From positions 56,184-120,183 of the forward strand of contig NZ_LTAO01000002.1 in the NCBI RefSeq assembly GCF_001590785.1: 64,000 bases of DNA. Reading direction: 5' to 3'. Of this stretch, positions 45,077-54,134 are shown in pieces. Numbering within the stretch: the first letter of the stretch is position 1; every line of letters begins with the position of its first letter. Under the pieces are notes generated by a model. It saw nothing but the letters and a program-made list of their open reading frames with translations, did no database searches and was not told where the DNA came from. The stretch comes from Alkalihalobacillus trypoxylicola. Lineage in GTDB: Bacteria; Bacillota; Bacilli; Bacillales; Bacillaceae_D. The position numbers were made by a program, and so were the translations under genes.

Positions 45077-45616
45077 GTGTTAACTGATAAGCGATTAATC
45101 CGTTACATATTAAAAAAAGGATCAAATCAAGCTGCAGATGAATTAATTCGTCGTTATTACGATGATTTGTATTTTTATCTTTATCGTCAAGTTGGTAATG
45201 GAGATGAAGCTCTTGATTTAACACAGGAAGTTTTTATTGCTGCTCTTAAAGGGTTGAGTTCTTATGATGATAGCAAATCATTATTTCGGACATGGCTTTA
45301 CCGAATTGGAACTTATAAAGTTATTGATGCTAGACGAAAGGTAAAGGTAACTTGGTTGGAGTTGAAGGATATAGAACACATAGATGATGAAATAGATTTC
45401 GATGAAGGTTTATATCAGAAGGAACTATTATCGGCAATTAATCAATATGTGAATAGTTTCCGTCCAGAAATTCAGGAAATCTTTAGGATGCGTGTTTATG
45501 GAGAATTATCATTTCCAGAGATTGCTTCATTGCTTGCTCAAAAAGAAGAAAGAATTAAAGCTCAATATTATCGGTTGATTAAAAAGGTAAGAGAGGAGTT
45601 TGATGATTATGAATAG
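45077..45616 (+). CDS. ECF-type sigma factor of an ABC-transporter operon
   Basis: 179 residues from GTG 45077 behind AAAGGAG. Region 2 (DEALDLTQEVFIAALKGL, LFRTWLYRIGTYKVIDARR) and region 4 (GELSFPEIASLLAQKEERIKA) are complete. The next four genes follow with overlaps or short gaps: a membrane protein, an ATPase and two permeases. The layout recalls the sigY-yxlCDEFG operon of B. subtilis, which also joins an ECF sigma to an ABC transporter. No zinc-finger anti-sigma is encoded; the adjacent membrane protein is the only candidate. Confidence 0.88.
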   Translation: MLTDKRLIRYILKKGSNQAADELIRRYYDDLYFYLYRQVGNGDEALDLTQEVFIAALKGLSSYDDSKSLFRTWLYRIGTYKVIDARRKVKVTWLELKDIEHIDDEIDFDEGLYQKELLSAINQYVNSFRPEIQEIFRMRVYGELSFPEIASLLAQKEERIKAQYYRLIKKVREEFDDYE

Positions 45617-46385
45617 AGGGAGAAAGAGTATCCCTATTACAGAAGAAGAAAAAGAAAAGAGTATTTCATTTATTTTAAAAGAAGTTAATCTCCAACCAGT
45701 AACATTTAGAGAATTTCTTCGTTCTTATTATCAAGATGTTGGCTTCCGTTATCTTTTCTGGGGATTAGGAGATATTTTATTTATTGTCGGCCTATTATTG
45801 TTAGGGTTAGGACTCCTTTATTACCCGGATTTACAAAATTTATTTGAGAATAATCAAATCGACAAAATTTATTTTACTGTTTTTATGGCATCTCCTCTTT
45901 GTTATGCACTTTTATATTTTCTCGGAGCTTGGAAAGAAAAGTTATTAGGAACCTTCGAACTAAAAATGACACTACGAGTTTCTCTAAAGGAGCTCTTGAT
46001 TTTACGTATGCTGGCGTTTAGTGGGATTTCTTTAGTTATTTCTACAGCGAGTAATGTTCTTATTTGGCAATTACTTGGACAGGAACTTTCGTTAATGAGA
46101 TTGTTTAGTTTGTCGTTTGCTTCCCTGTTTTTGTTTGCAAATATCCAACTTCTTTTAGAATATAAAATACCATTTCGTTGCAGTTACTGGTTGAATCCAC
46201 TGATTTGGACTGTAATGGGTGTTCTCTTAATTTGGAAGCAAGACTCGATTACTCTGCTTCTGCTGTATTTACCGTTCTCCATTGTTACAGTAATCGTATT
46301 TGGATTACTCCTTTTATTTATCTATTTATTGCGTTACAACTACTTTATGCAAAAGGAAGGAACGATTACTAATGCTAATGCTTAA
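45603..46385 (+). CDS. Six-helix membrane protein, possible anti-sigma or transporter partner
   Basis: 260 residues from ATG 45603 (TTG 45600 and ATG 45609 are alternatives), overlapping the sigma gene. A charged cytosolic N-terminus of about 45 residues (RKSIPITEEEKEKSISFILK) precedes about six helices. No known domain is recognised. The cytosolic head next to an ECF sigma gene and the coupling suggest it may hold the sigma factor at the membrane; alternatively it is part of the transporter. This is inference. Confidence 0.6.
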   Translation: MIMNRGRKSIPITEEEKEKSISFILKEVNLQPVTFREFLRSYYQDVGFRYLFWGLGDILFIVGLLLLGLGLLYYPDLQNLFENNQIDKIYFTVFMASPLCYALLYFLGAWKEKLLGTFELKMTLRVSLKELLILRMLAFSGISLVISTASNVLIWQLLGQELSLMRLFSLSFASLFLFANIQLLLEYKIPFRCSYWLNPLIWTVMGVLLIWKQDSITLLLLYLPFSIVTVIVFGLLLLFIYLLRYNYFMQKEGTITNANA

Positions 46386-47247
46386 TCAGGTCAGTAAGGA
46401 ATTTCAGAATAATCTAGTTTTGAAAGATATTTCTTTAACTTTTGAAAATGGAGTTTATGGAATTTTGTCTCCAAATGGGGCAGGAAAAACGACCTTATTA
46501 AAAATGATTACAACCCTGTTGTTTCCAACCTCTGGTGAAATATTATGGGATGGACAAGCTATTAAGGATTTGGGTGCAGAGTATCGAGGAATATTAGGAT
46601 ATCTGCCACAAGATTTTGGTTACTATGGTCATTATAGTCCCGTAAAATTTTTAAAATATATTGCTGCATTGCAGAAGTTAAATAAGAAGGAAGCGGAAAG
46701 TAAAATTGATGAACTGTTAGAGCTTGTAGCACTTTCTGATGTGAAAAACAAAAAAATGAAACGTTTTTCAGGAGGAATGATCCAACGAGTAGGAATTGCT
46801 CAGGCAATGTTAAATGATCCAAAGTTACTTATTTTAGATGAGCCGACAGCTGGCTTAGATCCGAAAGAGCGTGTTCGGTTTCGAAATTTGATTCATCGCC
46901 TCGCTCAAGACAGGATTGTCATTTTATCTACACACATTGTTTCGGATGTCGAGACGATTGCGAAACAAATCGTTATGATAAAAAACCATCATTTGTACGG
47001 TTGCGAAACACCTTCTCAAATTACTAAAAAGGTTCAAGGAAAGATCTTTGAAGTTCCTGCTACATATCGATTAATGAAGGGGCAGTTGTTATTAAGTGAA
47101 AGAGAAAGCGAAGAAGGACATTTGCTGAGAATTGCAAGTCCATTTATTCCAAAGGGAGGGGTGGAGGTACGTCCAAATTTAGAAGATGCATTTTTGTATA
47201 TTTATCGAGATGAGGTGGCTGCAGATGCTGCGGATTACCTCCTTTGA
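46372..47247 (+). CDS. ABC transporter ATP-binding protein (ABC-2 type)
   Basis: 291 residues from ATG 46372 behind AAGGAAGG. Walker A is SPNGAGKTT (the first G of the usual GPNGAGKTT is S), signature FSGGMIQRVGIAQAML, Walker B LLILDEPTAGLD, H-loop STHIVSD. The C-terminal 70 residues resemble those of drug- and peptide-export ATPases. It overlaps the preceding gene by 14 bases and the following permease by 23. Confidence 0.92.
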   Translation: MLMLNQVSKEFQNNLVLKDISLTFENGVYGILSPNGAGKTTLLKMITTLLFPTSGEILWDGQAIKDLGAEYRGILGYLPQDFGYYGHYSPVKFLKYIAALQKLNKKEAESKIDELLELVALSDVKNKKMKRFSGGMIQRVGIAQAMLNDPKLLILDEPTAGLDPKERVRFRNLIHRLAQDRIVILSTHIVSDVETIAKQIVMIKNHHLYGCETPSQITKKVQGKIFEVPATYRLMKGQLLLSERESEEGHLLRIASPFIPKGGVEVRPNLEDAFLYIYRDEVAADAADYLL

Positions 47248-48376
47248 AATTCGTAAACTTTTAGAACAACCAATGATTATCTTGTTTTTTTTGGCGAGTT
47301 TATTATTAAATATCATTTACATAACAACAGTAGGATTGGATCAATCTTATTTAAATTATGTTCAAGAAACAGAAGAAAAGACAGGAACTTTCATTACATC
47401 TGAATTCCATGAAATACTAACCAATCAACCTGTTAGTAAAGAAAAGCAACGATTACTTTCAGAAACTGCAGATTTGGAGAATACTTTTCAACATTACTCC
47501 ACAGAAGCCCTGGGTCAAGAGATGATTAGCTTTTATCAAATTGAAGGTTCAGTAGCTGAAAAAATGGAGAAAAAATATGAAAAGTTGACTCCAGTTGTCC
47601 AACAATTAGCAGAAGAACAAGCAGCATTAGAGTTGGGGGCAGCAGGAGAAACAATGAGTTACTTTACCTTTTTGAGAAATCGGTTATTTCATTTGATTTT
47701 GGGAGAAAGTCTAATTTTTGCTATATTGCTAGGTTTATATGGAAGTACATCCGAGAGATTGACCAGAACGGATTTCTTAGTGGTAACCTCAAGAACAGGA
47801 CGTAAAACTCTATTGAGTAAATATTTAGCAAGCTTTATTGTCACATTTCTTTTTTATGTAACGTTGGCCTTGTTAACATTTGGAATTTTTAATTACCAGC
47901 ATGATATTGGGAGCTTATGGGATACAAGTATATCTACACAATTTCACTTAAATATCTATTCGCCTATTGTTTTGGAGGTCCCCTTTATACCTTGGCAGCC
48001 AATGACATTGTTATACTATACAATTCTTTCTGCTGTATTAGGCAGCTTATTAATAATCCTCTGTCATGGATTTAATTTTCTTGTAGGTTTATGGACCAAT
48101 CATTTATTCTGGGGATTTATTGTATTTGTTTCCCTTTATGTAACCCTAATAGGATTCGAACAAATCATTAATCAATTTGGTTGGTGGAATATGCACTCTC
48201 TATTGATGTGGCATCCTATTTCAATTTGGAAAGTCCAAGGGTACTGGTTTACGGAAATGGGGCCTTATGCGACGATCCCATGGCAAGAAACTATTGCAAT
48301 AATCGTCAATCTATTTCTATTAGGTATTGGCGGAATAGTAACAACTAAATATTATTCAATAAAGGAGGTAAAATAA
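47225..48376 (+). CDS. ABC transporter permease 1
   Basis: 383 residues from ATG 47225 (ribosome site GAGGTGG). One helix near the N-terminus (residues about 15-35), a large non-membrane loop of about 120 residues rich in E/Q, then five helices: an ABC-2 permease. The outer loop is unusually long and could bind a peptide substrate or signal. Confidence 0.8.
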   Translation: MLRITSFEIRKLLEQPMIILFFLASLLLNIIYITTVGLDQSYLNYVQETEEKTGTFITSEFHEILTNQPVSKEKQRLLSETADLENTFQHYSTEALGQEMISFYQIEGSVAEKMEKKYEKLTPVVQQLAEEQAALELGAAGETMSYFTFLRNRLFHLILGESLIFAILLGLYGSTSERLTRTDFLVVTSRTGRKTLLSKYLASFIVTFLFYVTLALLTFGIFNYQHDIGSLWDTSISTQFHLNIYSPIVLEVPFIPWQPMTLLYYTILSAVLGSLLIILCHGFNFLVGLWTNHLFWGFIVFVSLYVTLIGFEQIINQFGWWNMHSLLMWHPISIWKVQGYWFTEMGPYATIPWQETIAIIVNLFLLGIGGIVTTKYYSIKEVK

Positions 48377-48377
48377 C

Positions 48378-49604
48378 GTGTTTACTGTTGAATTTAAGAA
48401 ATTACTCCAACCAATTTTACTTCTCGTAGCACTTTTAGTAACGATTGTTTTTTATAACCAAGATTTGAAATTTATTCACACGTATTGGCCAAACGGTGGT
48501 TTGATTCCTATTTATGAGCATGCCTCTGATTGGCAAAATCGATATGGAAATTCACTTGAAGAAAAAGACATAGTAGAAATTGAAGCAGAGTACTTTTCCC
48601 TCATAAAAGAGGCAGACAAGATTGTCTCGGAACATTCTATCGCAAAACAACTTGAATTTGGAAATTATGCTGAGTTTGAAACATGGTCGCAAGAAAATCT
48701 CTCCGGTGGTGCAGAGAACGAAATGACTGAAGAACAGACAGAAAACGTTAAAATTAGAGAAGCGATTCAGCTAGACTTGGTCGATGATGCGGGCCATTCA
48801 ATTGTTAATAAAATTGAAGTGCTAGAAAATTTATATGACTCTATGAACCAATTTGATTCACCAGAAATATTTTTAAATAATGACCACTATAATGAAAGAG
48901 AGAGAGAAAGGCTATCAGAAATTTTGTTTATAGGAGAAAATTGGCGTAACATTTTTCCGACAGAATTATCTTCGGCCGTTGCTTCTCATTTTGGAAGTGT
49001 AATTACCTTGCTCATTTTTTTACTATCGTTATTAATTCCTTCCGTTCTTGTTAGAGATCACTTGTTAGGGGTACAAAACATTCAATGGAGCAGTCGTCAT
49101 GGTCGGAGAATTCTCTGGACACAATTTGCTAGTGGCGTGACTGCTAGTTTTCTATTGATTACTTGTATTCTGGGTATCTTTGGAGGTTTATTATATTTTA
49201 CTGATTTCACACGCTATTTCTCTAATGGATTAAATTCTTTTTTAATTGGTAGCGATGAACCTTTACTGTTATCTTTATTTCAGTGGACTTTTGGTCAGTG
49301 GTTAATGGGTTTAGTGTTGTTAGTTTATTTGATAGGGATGGCGTATAGTGGAATTCTTATATTCCTCTCTCAAACCAGTAAACATTATTTGTCATTGCTA
49401 ATGAAAATTATTCCGGTTGGTTTTGTTTTTATTGCCATTACTAATCAAGTTCTAGCAGATGCGTTTTATTTAAAGAATGAATTATATCAGTGGACAAAAA
49501 TTCCAATGATTGAATTATTCTCAGGAATTCTTTTGTTGATTATTGGTATCAGTTTACCGATTATTTTCTGTGCTCGTCAGCAGCATCAAGATTTATTAAA
49601 TTGA
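48378..49604 (+). CDS. ABC transporter permease 2
   Basis: 408 residues, GTG start behind AAAGGAGG, one base after permease 1. Same plan: N-terminal helix, a loop of about 170 residues, then about five helices. The two permeases would form a heterodimer with the ATPase of the operon. Last gene before a terminator. Confidence 0.8.
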   Translation: MFTVEFKKLLQPILLLVALLVTIVFYNQDLKFIHTYWPNGGLIPIYEHASDWQNRYGNSLEEKDIVEIEAEYFSLIKEADKIVSEHSIAKQLEFGNYAEFETWSQENLSGGAENEMTEEQTENVKIREAIQLDLVDDAGHSIVNKIEVLENLYDSMNQFDSPEIFLNNDHYNERERERLSEILFIGENWRNIFPTELSSAVASHFGSVITLLIFLLSLLIPSVLVRDHLLGVQNIQWSSRHGRRILWTQFASGVTASFLLITCILGIFGGLLYFTDFTRYFSNGLNSFLIGSDEPLLLSLFQWTFGQWLMGLVLLVYLIGMAYSGILIFLSQTSKHYLSLLMKIIPVGFVFIAITNQVLADAFYLKNELYQWTKIPMIELFSGILLLIIGISLPIIFCARQQHQDLLN

Positions 49605-49682
49605 TTTTAATGATAATTCTTTTTCTCTCTGAGAAGATTTCCTCGTTTTCTGTGCATGTTCTTAGTATGTTTGTATAAAGGT

Positions 49683-49713
49683 AGCTCCTACAACTAATGA
49701 TGTAGGAGCTTTC
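49683..49713 (+). terminator. Terminator of the ECF-ABC operon
   Basis: AGCTCCTACA / TGTAGGAGCT, 10-bp stem, followed by a short T-rich tract. Confidence 0.75.
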
Positions 49714-49818
49714 AGACTTTAAGTGGTGTATCAGTAACTAGTTATTTGTTATTTTAATGTTGTGATGAGAATTTTATTTTGATTGTATGTTTTATGTTTA
49801 TAGAGAGGATGGTTAGCA

Positions 49819-50541
49819 TTGGGTAGAAATTATATCATTTTTGGTGCGAGTAAAGGATTAGGGGACGCGTTCGTAAAAGGGTTGCCCACAAGCGGAGATA
49901 TGGTATGGATGATATCAAGAAGCAGGCCAAAAGCTTTAGACTTAAATGATGGAGTGGATAGAATTTGGTTGGAAGTGGATTTGTCACGACAGAATAAATT
50001 AGGGTTAGTGAAGGAAGCGTTACAGAATAAAATAATAGATGTACTTATTTATAATGTAGGTGTTTGGGAGAGAGATGGTTTTGAAGAATATTATGATTTT
50101 GATAATGATGACCCAGAAGATATTGCTACTATACTAAATATTAATTTGACCTCAACCATAACCTTTATTCAAGCGTTATTGCCGAATATAAGAAGGTCAA
50201 AAAGTGGTAAGATTATCTTAATTGGATCAACGGCAGGATTAGATCATACAAACCACTCTCAAGTAGCATTTGTCACTTCTAAACACGGTTTACGTGGGAT
50301 AGCGAATGCAGTAAGAGAACATGTGAGGAAGGACAAGATTGCCGTTACCTGTATGAATCCAGGTGAATTAGCGGCAGAAATTCCTTATGAAGAGGGAGCG
50401 GACAAAGCGATTTCAGAATATGGAGGCACAAGAATTCCTGTTCAAGATATGGTGGCCCTTGTTAAATGTATTGTTAGCTTGTCTCCTGTCTCATGTGTTA
50501 AAGAAATTAATATACCTGCTATTACGGATTTAAATTGTTAA
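49819..50541 (+). CDS. SDR family protein lacking the catalytic tyrosine
   Basis: 240 residues, TTG start behind GAGAGGATGG. Rossmann motif FGASKGLG (8-15), an NVGV segment (79-82) in place of NNAG, S137. At the YxxxK site the sequence is F151-V-T-S-K155, so the usual tyrosine is phenylalanine. Such a protein may bind NAD(P) without normal dehydrogenase chemistry. The C-terminus reads VKEINIPAITDLNC rather than the usual G-G ending. Directly upstream of the truncated group II intron. Confidence 0.8.
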   Translation: MGRNYIIFGASKGLGDAFVKGLPTSGDMVWMISRSRPKALDLNDGVDRIWLEVDLSRQNKLGLVKEALQNKIIDVLIYNVGVWERDGFEEYYDFDNDDPEDIATILNINLTSTITFIQALLPNIRRSKSGKIILIGSTAGLDHTNHSQVAFVTSKHGLRGIANAVREHVRKDKIAVTCMNPGELAAEIPYEEGADKAISEYGGTRIPVQDMVALVKCIVSLSPVSCVKEINIPAITDLNC

Positions 50542-50583
50542 ATAGCTTCCTAGGAAAGAATGGTAAAGTAATCACTATTAAGG

Positions 50584-51588
50584 TTGTTTATCTGCAAAAA
50601 GGAACGAAAAAATAATGACGGATATAATTGGATTGTTGATATCGATTTAGAGTGCTTCTTTGATAATGTTAACCACGATAGGCTGATGAACTTGATATCG
50701 AGGACAGTTCAAGACGGAGATGTCATCTCGCTAATCGGAAAATTTTTAGTAAGTGGCGTACAAATTAATGACGAGTATAAAGAAACGGTTATAGGTACTC
50801 CGCAAGGGGGGAAATTATCACCGTTACTTAGTAATATCATGCTTAATGAACTCGATAAGGAATTAGAGAAACGTGGCTTGAACTTCGTTCGTTACGCCGA
50901 TGACTGTATCATCATGGTCAAAAGTGATATGGCAGCGAGACGAGTAATGAGGTCAGTAACCCGTTTTATCGAAGAAAAACTAGGGTTACTTGTCAACAGC
51001 ACCAAATCAAAAGTAACGACACCGTCTGACCCGGGGATGAAATTCCTAGAATTCGGGTTCTATAAGGACCATCAAACAAAGCTCTATAAAGCAAAACCAC
51101 ATCGGAAATCGGTTGAAAACCTTAAATATAAGTTGAAGCAGCTAACGAAAAAGAACTGGTCAGTGGAAAAGAAGTTTCAAGTGATGCGAATTAATCAAGT
51201 GATTCGAGGCTGGGTCAATTATTTTAAGATTGGTTCGATGAGAAGTGTACTCCGAAATATCGATAGTCACTTGAGATTCCGTCTAAGGATGTGCATCTGG
51301 AAGAAATGGAAAACGGCTAGGAACAGAAGGAAAAACCTGGTGCAACTTGGCATGAATAAAAACAATGCCTACAAATACAGTCACACAAGTAAAGGAGTTG
51401 TCAGAATTGCTTATTCATGGGTTCTGACAACCACCATTACCAATAAGAGACAGAAAAGTTTGGATTACTTTCGGGTCTCCAACATTATACAAAAGTACAT
51501 GTTTAGTATGAAATTGAACCGCCGTATACGGATCCGTACGTCCGGTGGTGTGAGAGGTCGGCACGGTGACGTGCCTCCTACTCGATGA
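50584..51588 (+). CDS. 5'-truncated group II intron reverse transcriptase/maturase
   Basis: 334 residues as read, but the N-terminus (the first RT blocks, about 100 residues) is missing; homology begins around NDGYNWIVDIDLECFFDNVN. Catalytic YADD is intact (FVRYADDCIIMVKS), as are GTPQGGKLSPLLSNIML and the maturase domain X. The open frame runs through the intron 3' end to 51588; the protein proper probably should end earlier, so the last residues (RIRTSGGVRGRHG) are read-through of intron RNA domains. Without its 5' half the intron cannot splice or move. Confidence 0.88.
   Translation: MFICKKERKNNDGYNWIVDIDLECFFDNVNHDRLMNLISRTVQDGDVISLIGKFLVSGVQINDEYKETVIGTPQGGKLSPLLSNIMLNELDKELEKRGLNFVRYADDCIIMVKSDMAARRVMRSVTRFIEEKLGLLVNSTKSKVTTPSDPGMKFLEFGFYKDHQTKLYKAKPHRKSVENLKYKLKQLTKKNWSVEKKFQVMRINQVIRGWVNYFKIGSMRSVLRNIDSHLRFRLRMCIWKKWKTARNRRKNLVQLGMNKNNAYKYSHTSKGVVRIAYSWVLTTTITNKRQKSLDYFRVSNIIQKYMFSMKLNRRIRIRTSGGVRGRHGDVPPTR
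51519..51588 (+). mobile_element. 3' end of a group II intron (domains V and VI)
   Basis: CCGCCGTATACGG...CCGTACGTCCGGTGGTGTGAGAGG is the compact domain V. A GGCACGGTGACGTGCC hairpin with the bulged region before CTACTCGAT follows as domain VI. This is the usual 3' terminus of bacterial introns of this type; the boundary is near 51587. The 5' end of the intron is absent. Confidence 0.75.
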
Positions 51589-51629
51589 AAGAGAAGAAAG
51601 TATAAAATCTACATCAAGTAAGCCCAGAA

Positions 51630-51900
51630 TGGGTTTGGTTTTGATAATATGAATAGTCATTCGTACCCAGTAAACGAGGTTAAGATGATGTTGAGTTTAT
51701 TGGCTTATACCTTAACGAACTGGCTTCGCACACTTGTTTTCCAGAAGAGCAACAGATCATGCAAATTGATACCATACGTGCACGAATTATTAAAGTTGCC
51801 AACGAATTCGCTCCCTGTACTTTAAACTAGCTTCAAGTTTCGTATATCAGGAATTCTTTTGGAAAGTACTTCAGCGAATCCAAAGACTATAACGGGAGTG
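51630..51900 (+). pseudogene. IS1380-family transposase C-terminal remnant, frameshifted
   Basis: Frame 1 reads NGFGFDNMNSHSYPVNEVKM, then MLSLLAYTLTNWLRTL. A shift continues as PEEQQIMQIDTIRARIIKVA, and a further shift gives FKLASSFVYQEFFWKVLQRI. These three blocks are the conserved end of IS1380-type transposases. There is no start and at least two frameshifts. It directly abuts the intron end, so the intron may have inserted into this IS. Confidence 0.75.
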
Positions 51901-52122
51901 AACACTATCCTATCCAGTAACCAGATTTTAAAACTCTATGCCAAACCAAGGGAGTAGTCTAACAAAAATCGATTATTTCCAAGAATTAATTTTAAAAATA
52001 CCCCTAAAGTAGCTAGAGTACTATGATTTCTTTTAATTGGAAGGAATAACTTTCATTTTTTGTTTTTAATTGAGAGAAATAATAGAATTTTACAAATTTT
52101 TGTGTTTTTTCTATTTTATAAT
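51901..52122. other. Spacer between IS remnant and exported-protein gene
   Basis: AT-rich and without an open frame. It may contain the lost right end of the IS. Nothing else recognised. Confidence 0.3.
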
Positions 52123-52130
52123 GTTATAAT
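52122..52130 (+). promoter_or_regulatory. Extended -10 promoter
   Basis: TGTTATAAT, exact TGnTATAAT, about 50 bases before the exported-protein start. Confidence 0.5.
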
Positions 52131-52179
52131 TTACTAGAAAATACTAAAGGAGACTCTCCTCAGAAATCCGTGCTTGACA

Positions 52180-52689
52180 TTGAAAAAAATATCAGTTACA
52201 GGAATGTTAATCGCTATTTTTGCTGTGCTAGTTTCGTTCACCACCGTATCCGCACAAGAATCACTTGAAGTTAAGCATGACGATGAATCAGAGGTGTTAG
52301 AAAACGTCGGAGTGTCTCCCGAACCACCCGCCTACCTATATGAGGGAGAGGGAGAAATTTCCCCATTGGGCTTAGGTGTTCCGTCTAATGTATGGAATAT
52401 CAGTAGCAGCGGTCAATATAACTTTAGTGGAACAGCAAACCGCTCTAGATTGTTCACAGATTATCTTTTGACTGGCCAAAGTTCGTATAGTGTACGTATT
52501 GTTAATTTTCGGAGTGACACTTTGAGGGTAGATCTTATGCGGAAGGGGACTCTTTGGGACACTAATATTCGAACTTGGAATGTGCTTTCTAACGCAACCC
52601 TTTTATCTACCCAAACTGGGTTGAGCAGTACTGAAGACTATTATCTAAGATTTCATGCTCCTAGTAATTTTTCAGGACACATACGATAA
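52180..52689 (+). CDS. Exported protein of unknown function
   Basis: 169 residues from TTG 52180 (TTG 52174 also in frame). Classic signal peptide (KKISVTGMLIAIFAVLVSFT) with probable cleavage after VSA. The mature part has an acidic stretch, then a C-terminal beta-rich region (NISSSGQYNFSG...SYSVRIVNF...DYYLRFHAPS). The only good ribosome site, AAAGGAG at 52146-52152, is about 20 bases too far away and lies in the palindrome AGGAGACTCTCCT, so the start is uncertain. No family recognised. Confidence 0.65.
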   Translation: MKKISVTGMLIAIFAVLVSFTTVSAQESLEVKHDDESEVLENVGVSPEPPAYLYEGEGEISPLGLGVPSNVWNISSSGQYNFSGTANRSRLFTDYLLTGQSSYSVRIVNFRSDTLRVDLMRKGTLWDTNIRTWNVLSNATLLSTQTGLSSTEDYYLRFHAPSNFSGHIR

Positions 52690-52724
52690 AATAATAAAAA
52701 AATAGAGTAGTATAATACTATTTT

Positions 52725-52757
52725 TAAAACGCCAAAGTAAAACTTTGGCGTTTGTCT
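52725..52757 (+). terminator. Terminator of the exported-protein gene
   Basis: AAACGCCAAAG / CTTTGGCGTTT with a 5-base loop. Confidence 0.85.
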
Positions 52758-52791
52758 TTATGTCACACATTTATATAAAGGTAGGAAAATC

Positions 52792-53577
52792 ATGACAAGT
52801 ACTCAGCTAAAAATTATTGCACTGATCGCTATGTTTATTGACCATTATGGATTATTCATATCGGGAACGCCAGAATGGATGGGGTGGATAGGGAGGATCG
52901 CAGCACCAGTCTTTATTTATTGCGTAGTTATCGGTTTTAAAAACACGTCCAACAGGATTAGGTATTTGGTACGTTTAGGTGTAGCTGCGGTCGGAATGAG
53001 CTTTATAAATCTATTTATAAATTTCCGTATTCACTATACAGATTTGGGTGGTCCGTATCTTGAACTGAACTTCTTCTCTACTTTATTTTTAATAGCATTC
53101 CTAATCATGCTGCTGGAAAATAAGAGGATAAAACTCCTTCTATTGTTTTTTGCTTGGCAATTTATTTCTTTTATCTTAATTGCCTCACTGGAAGGTTCCG
53201 GGTTGCTACCTTACCCATTCGCAGTGTCTGTAGTTCAAATATCTGGAAACATTGTTGGAGTTGAGGGTGGTCCTCTTACCATTCTATTAGGTCTTTTCTT
53301 TTATTTTGCAAAAGATAATAGATGGACAGTTATAGCGGGTTATAGTTTTTATTGTCTCGCAATGTTTTACTCTGTGCAAAGATGGGGGTGGATTCTTGGC
53401 GGATTATACCAACACTTTTTTGGGTTTGCTGACTATCAATGGATCATGATTTTCGCATTACCTCTCTTTCTATTATACAATGGTAAGAAGGGGAGCGGTT
53501 TAAAGTACTTATTCTACATATTTTACCCTCTACACATCGTAATACTTTGGTCTATAGGTGTACTTATATTATCTTGA
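52792..53577 (+). CDS. TraX family membrane protein
   Basis: 261 residues, about eight helices. N-terminus STQLKIIALIAMFIDHYGLF and GRIAAPVFIYCVVIGF are the marks of the TraX family (named from F-plasmid pilin acetylation, but mostly chromosomal and of unknown role in Firmicutes). An acetyl- or acyl-transfer role at the membrane is possible. Stands alone. Confidence 0.8.
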   Translation: MTSTQLKIIALIAMFIDHYGLFISGTPEWMGWIGRIAAPVFIYCVVIGFKNTSNRIRYLVRLGVAAVGMSFINLFINFRIHYTDLGGPYLELNFFSTLFLIAFLIMLLENKRIKLLLLFFAWQFISFILIASLEGSGLLPYPFAVSVVQISGNIVGVEGGPLTILLGLFFYFAKDNRWTVIAGYSFYCLAMFYSVQRWGWILGGLYQHFFGFADYQWIMIFALPLFLLYNGKKGSGLKYLFYIFYPLHIVILWSIGVLILS

Positions 53578-53677
53578 TGGATGTACACCTGCTGTATCGC
53601 TATCAAAACACCTCTTTATTACTATTTTAGATTTGAAAGCACTTACATAACTTGTAGTATATTTATGTTTTAGGAAA

Positions 53678-53809
53678 ATTCAAGCGATTCGCTCTTATGA
53701 AAAGTGCAGGTTTGTAGTAGAAGGGCGTTTACGGAAAGATGAGTATATAGACGGTAAATATTATGACACGGTTATAATGGGATTGCTAAAAGAAGAGTTT
53801 CAATATTAG
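53678..53809 (+). pseudogene. C-terminal fragment of a GNAT acetyltransferase
   Basis: The frame reads IQAIRSYEKCRFVVEGRLRK then DEYIDGKYYDTVIMGLLKEE and a TAG. This is the end of a RimJ/RimL-type GNAT (AIRSYEKxGF). No start or upstream part remains. Confidence 0.7.
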
Positions 53810-53869
53810 CATTTAAACGGATAGAATGAACAATTAAGTTTTCCTTAACAAAATATGATTACAGCTAAT

Positions 53870-53898
53870 AGTACCAGGGCTATAAAAGCCTTGGTACT
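53870..53898 (+). terminator. Hairpin resembling the tRNA operon terminator family
   Basis: GTACCAGGGC / GCCTTGGTAC with a short loop, followed by TTATTTGT. Confidence 0.6.
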
Positions 53899-54134
53899 TA
53901 TTTGTCCTAAAATAATTTTGGCCACATGGTTTTAATGAATGGTGTAACAGGGCATTTAAACTAGTTTATAATGGCTATAGAGCTTGCTAAAGACAAAATA
54001 AGTCCTATTTTAATTAGATTTTAGCAATAAACAGATTGGCTTTTTAATATAACTCAATCAAAATTCAAGATAAATTTAGCGGTCTTATCTACTAATGATC
54101 ATGTAGGGGCTACATCGAAGGCAAGGTGAAAAAT

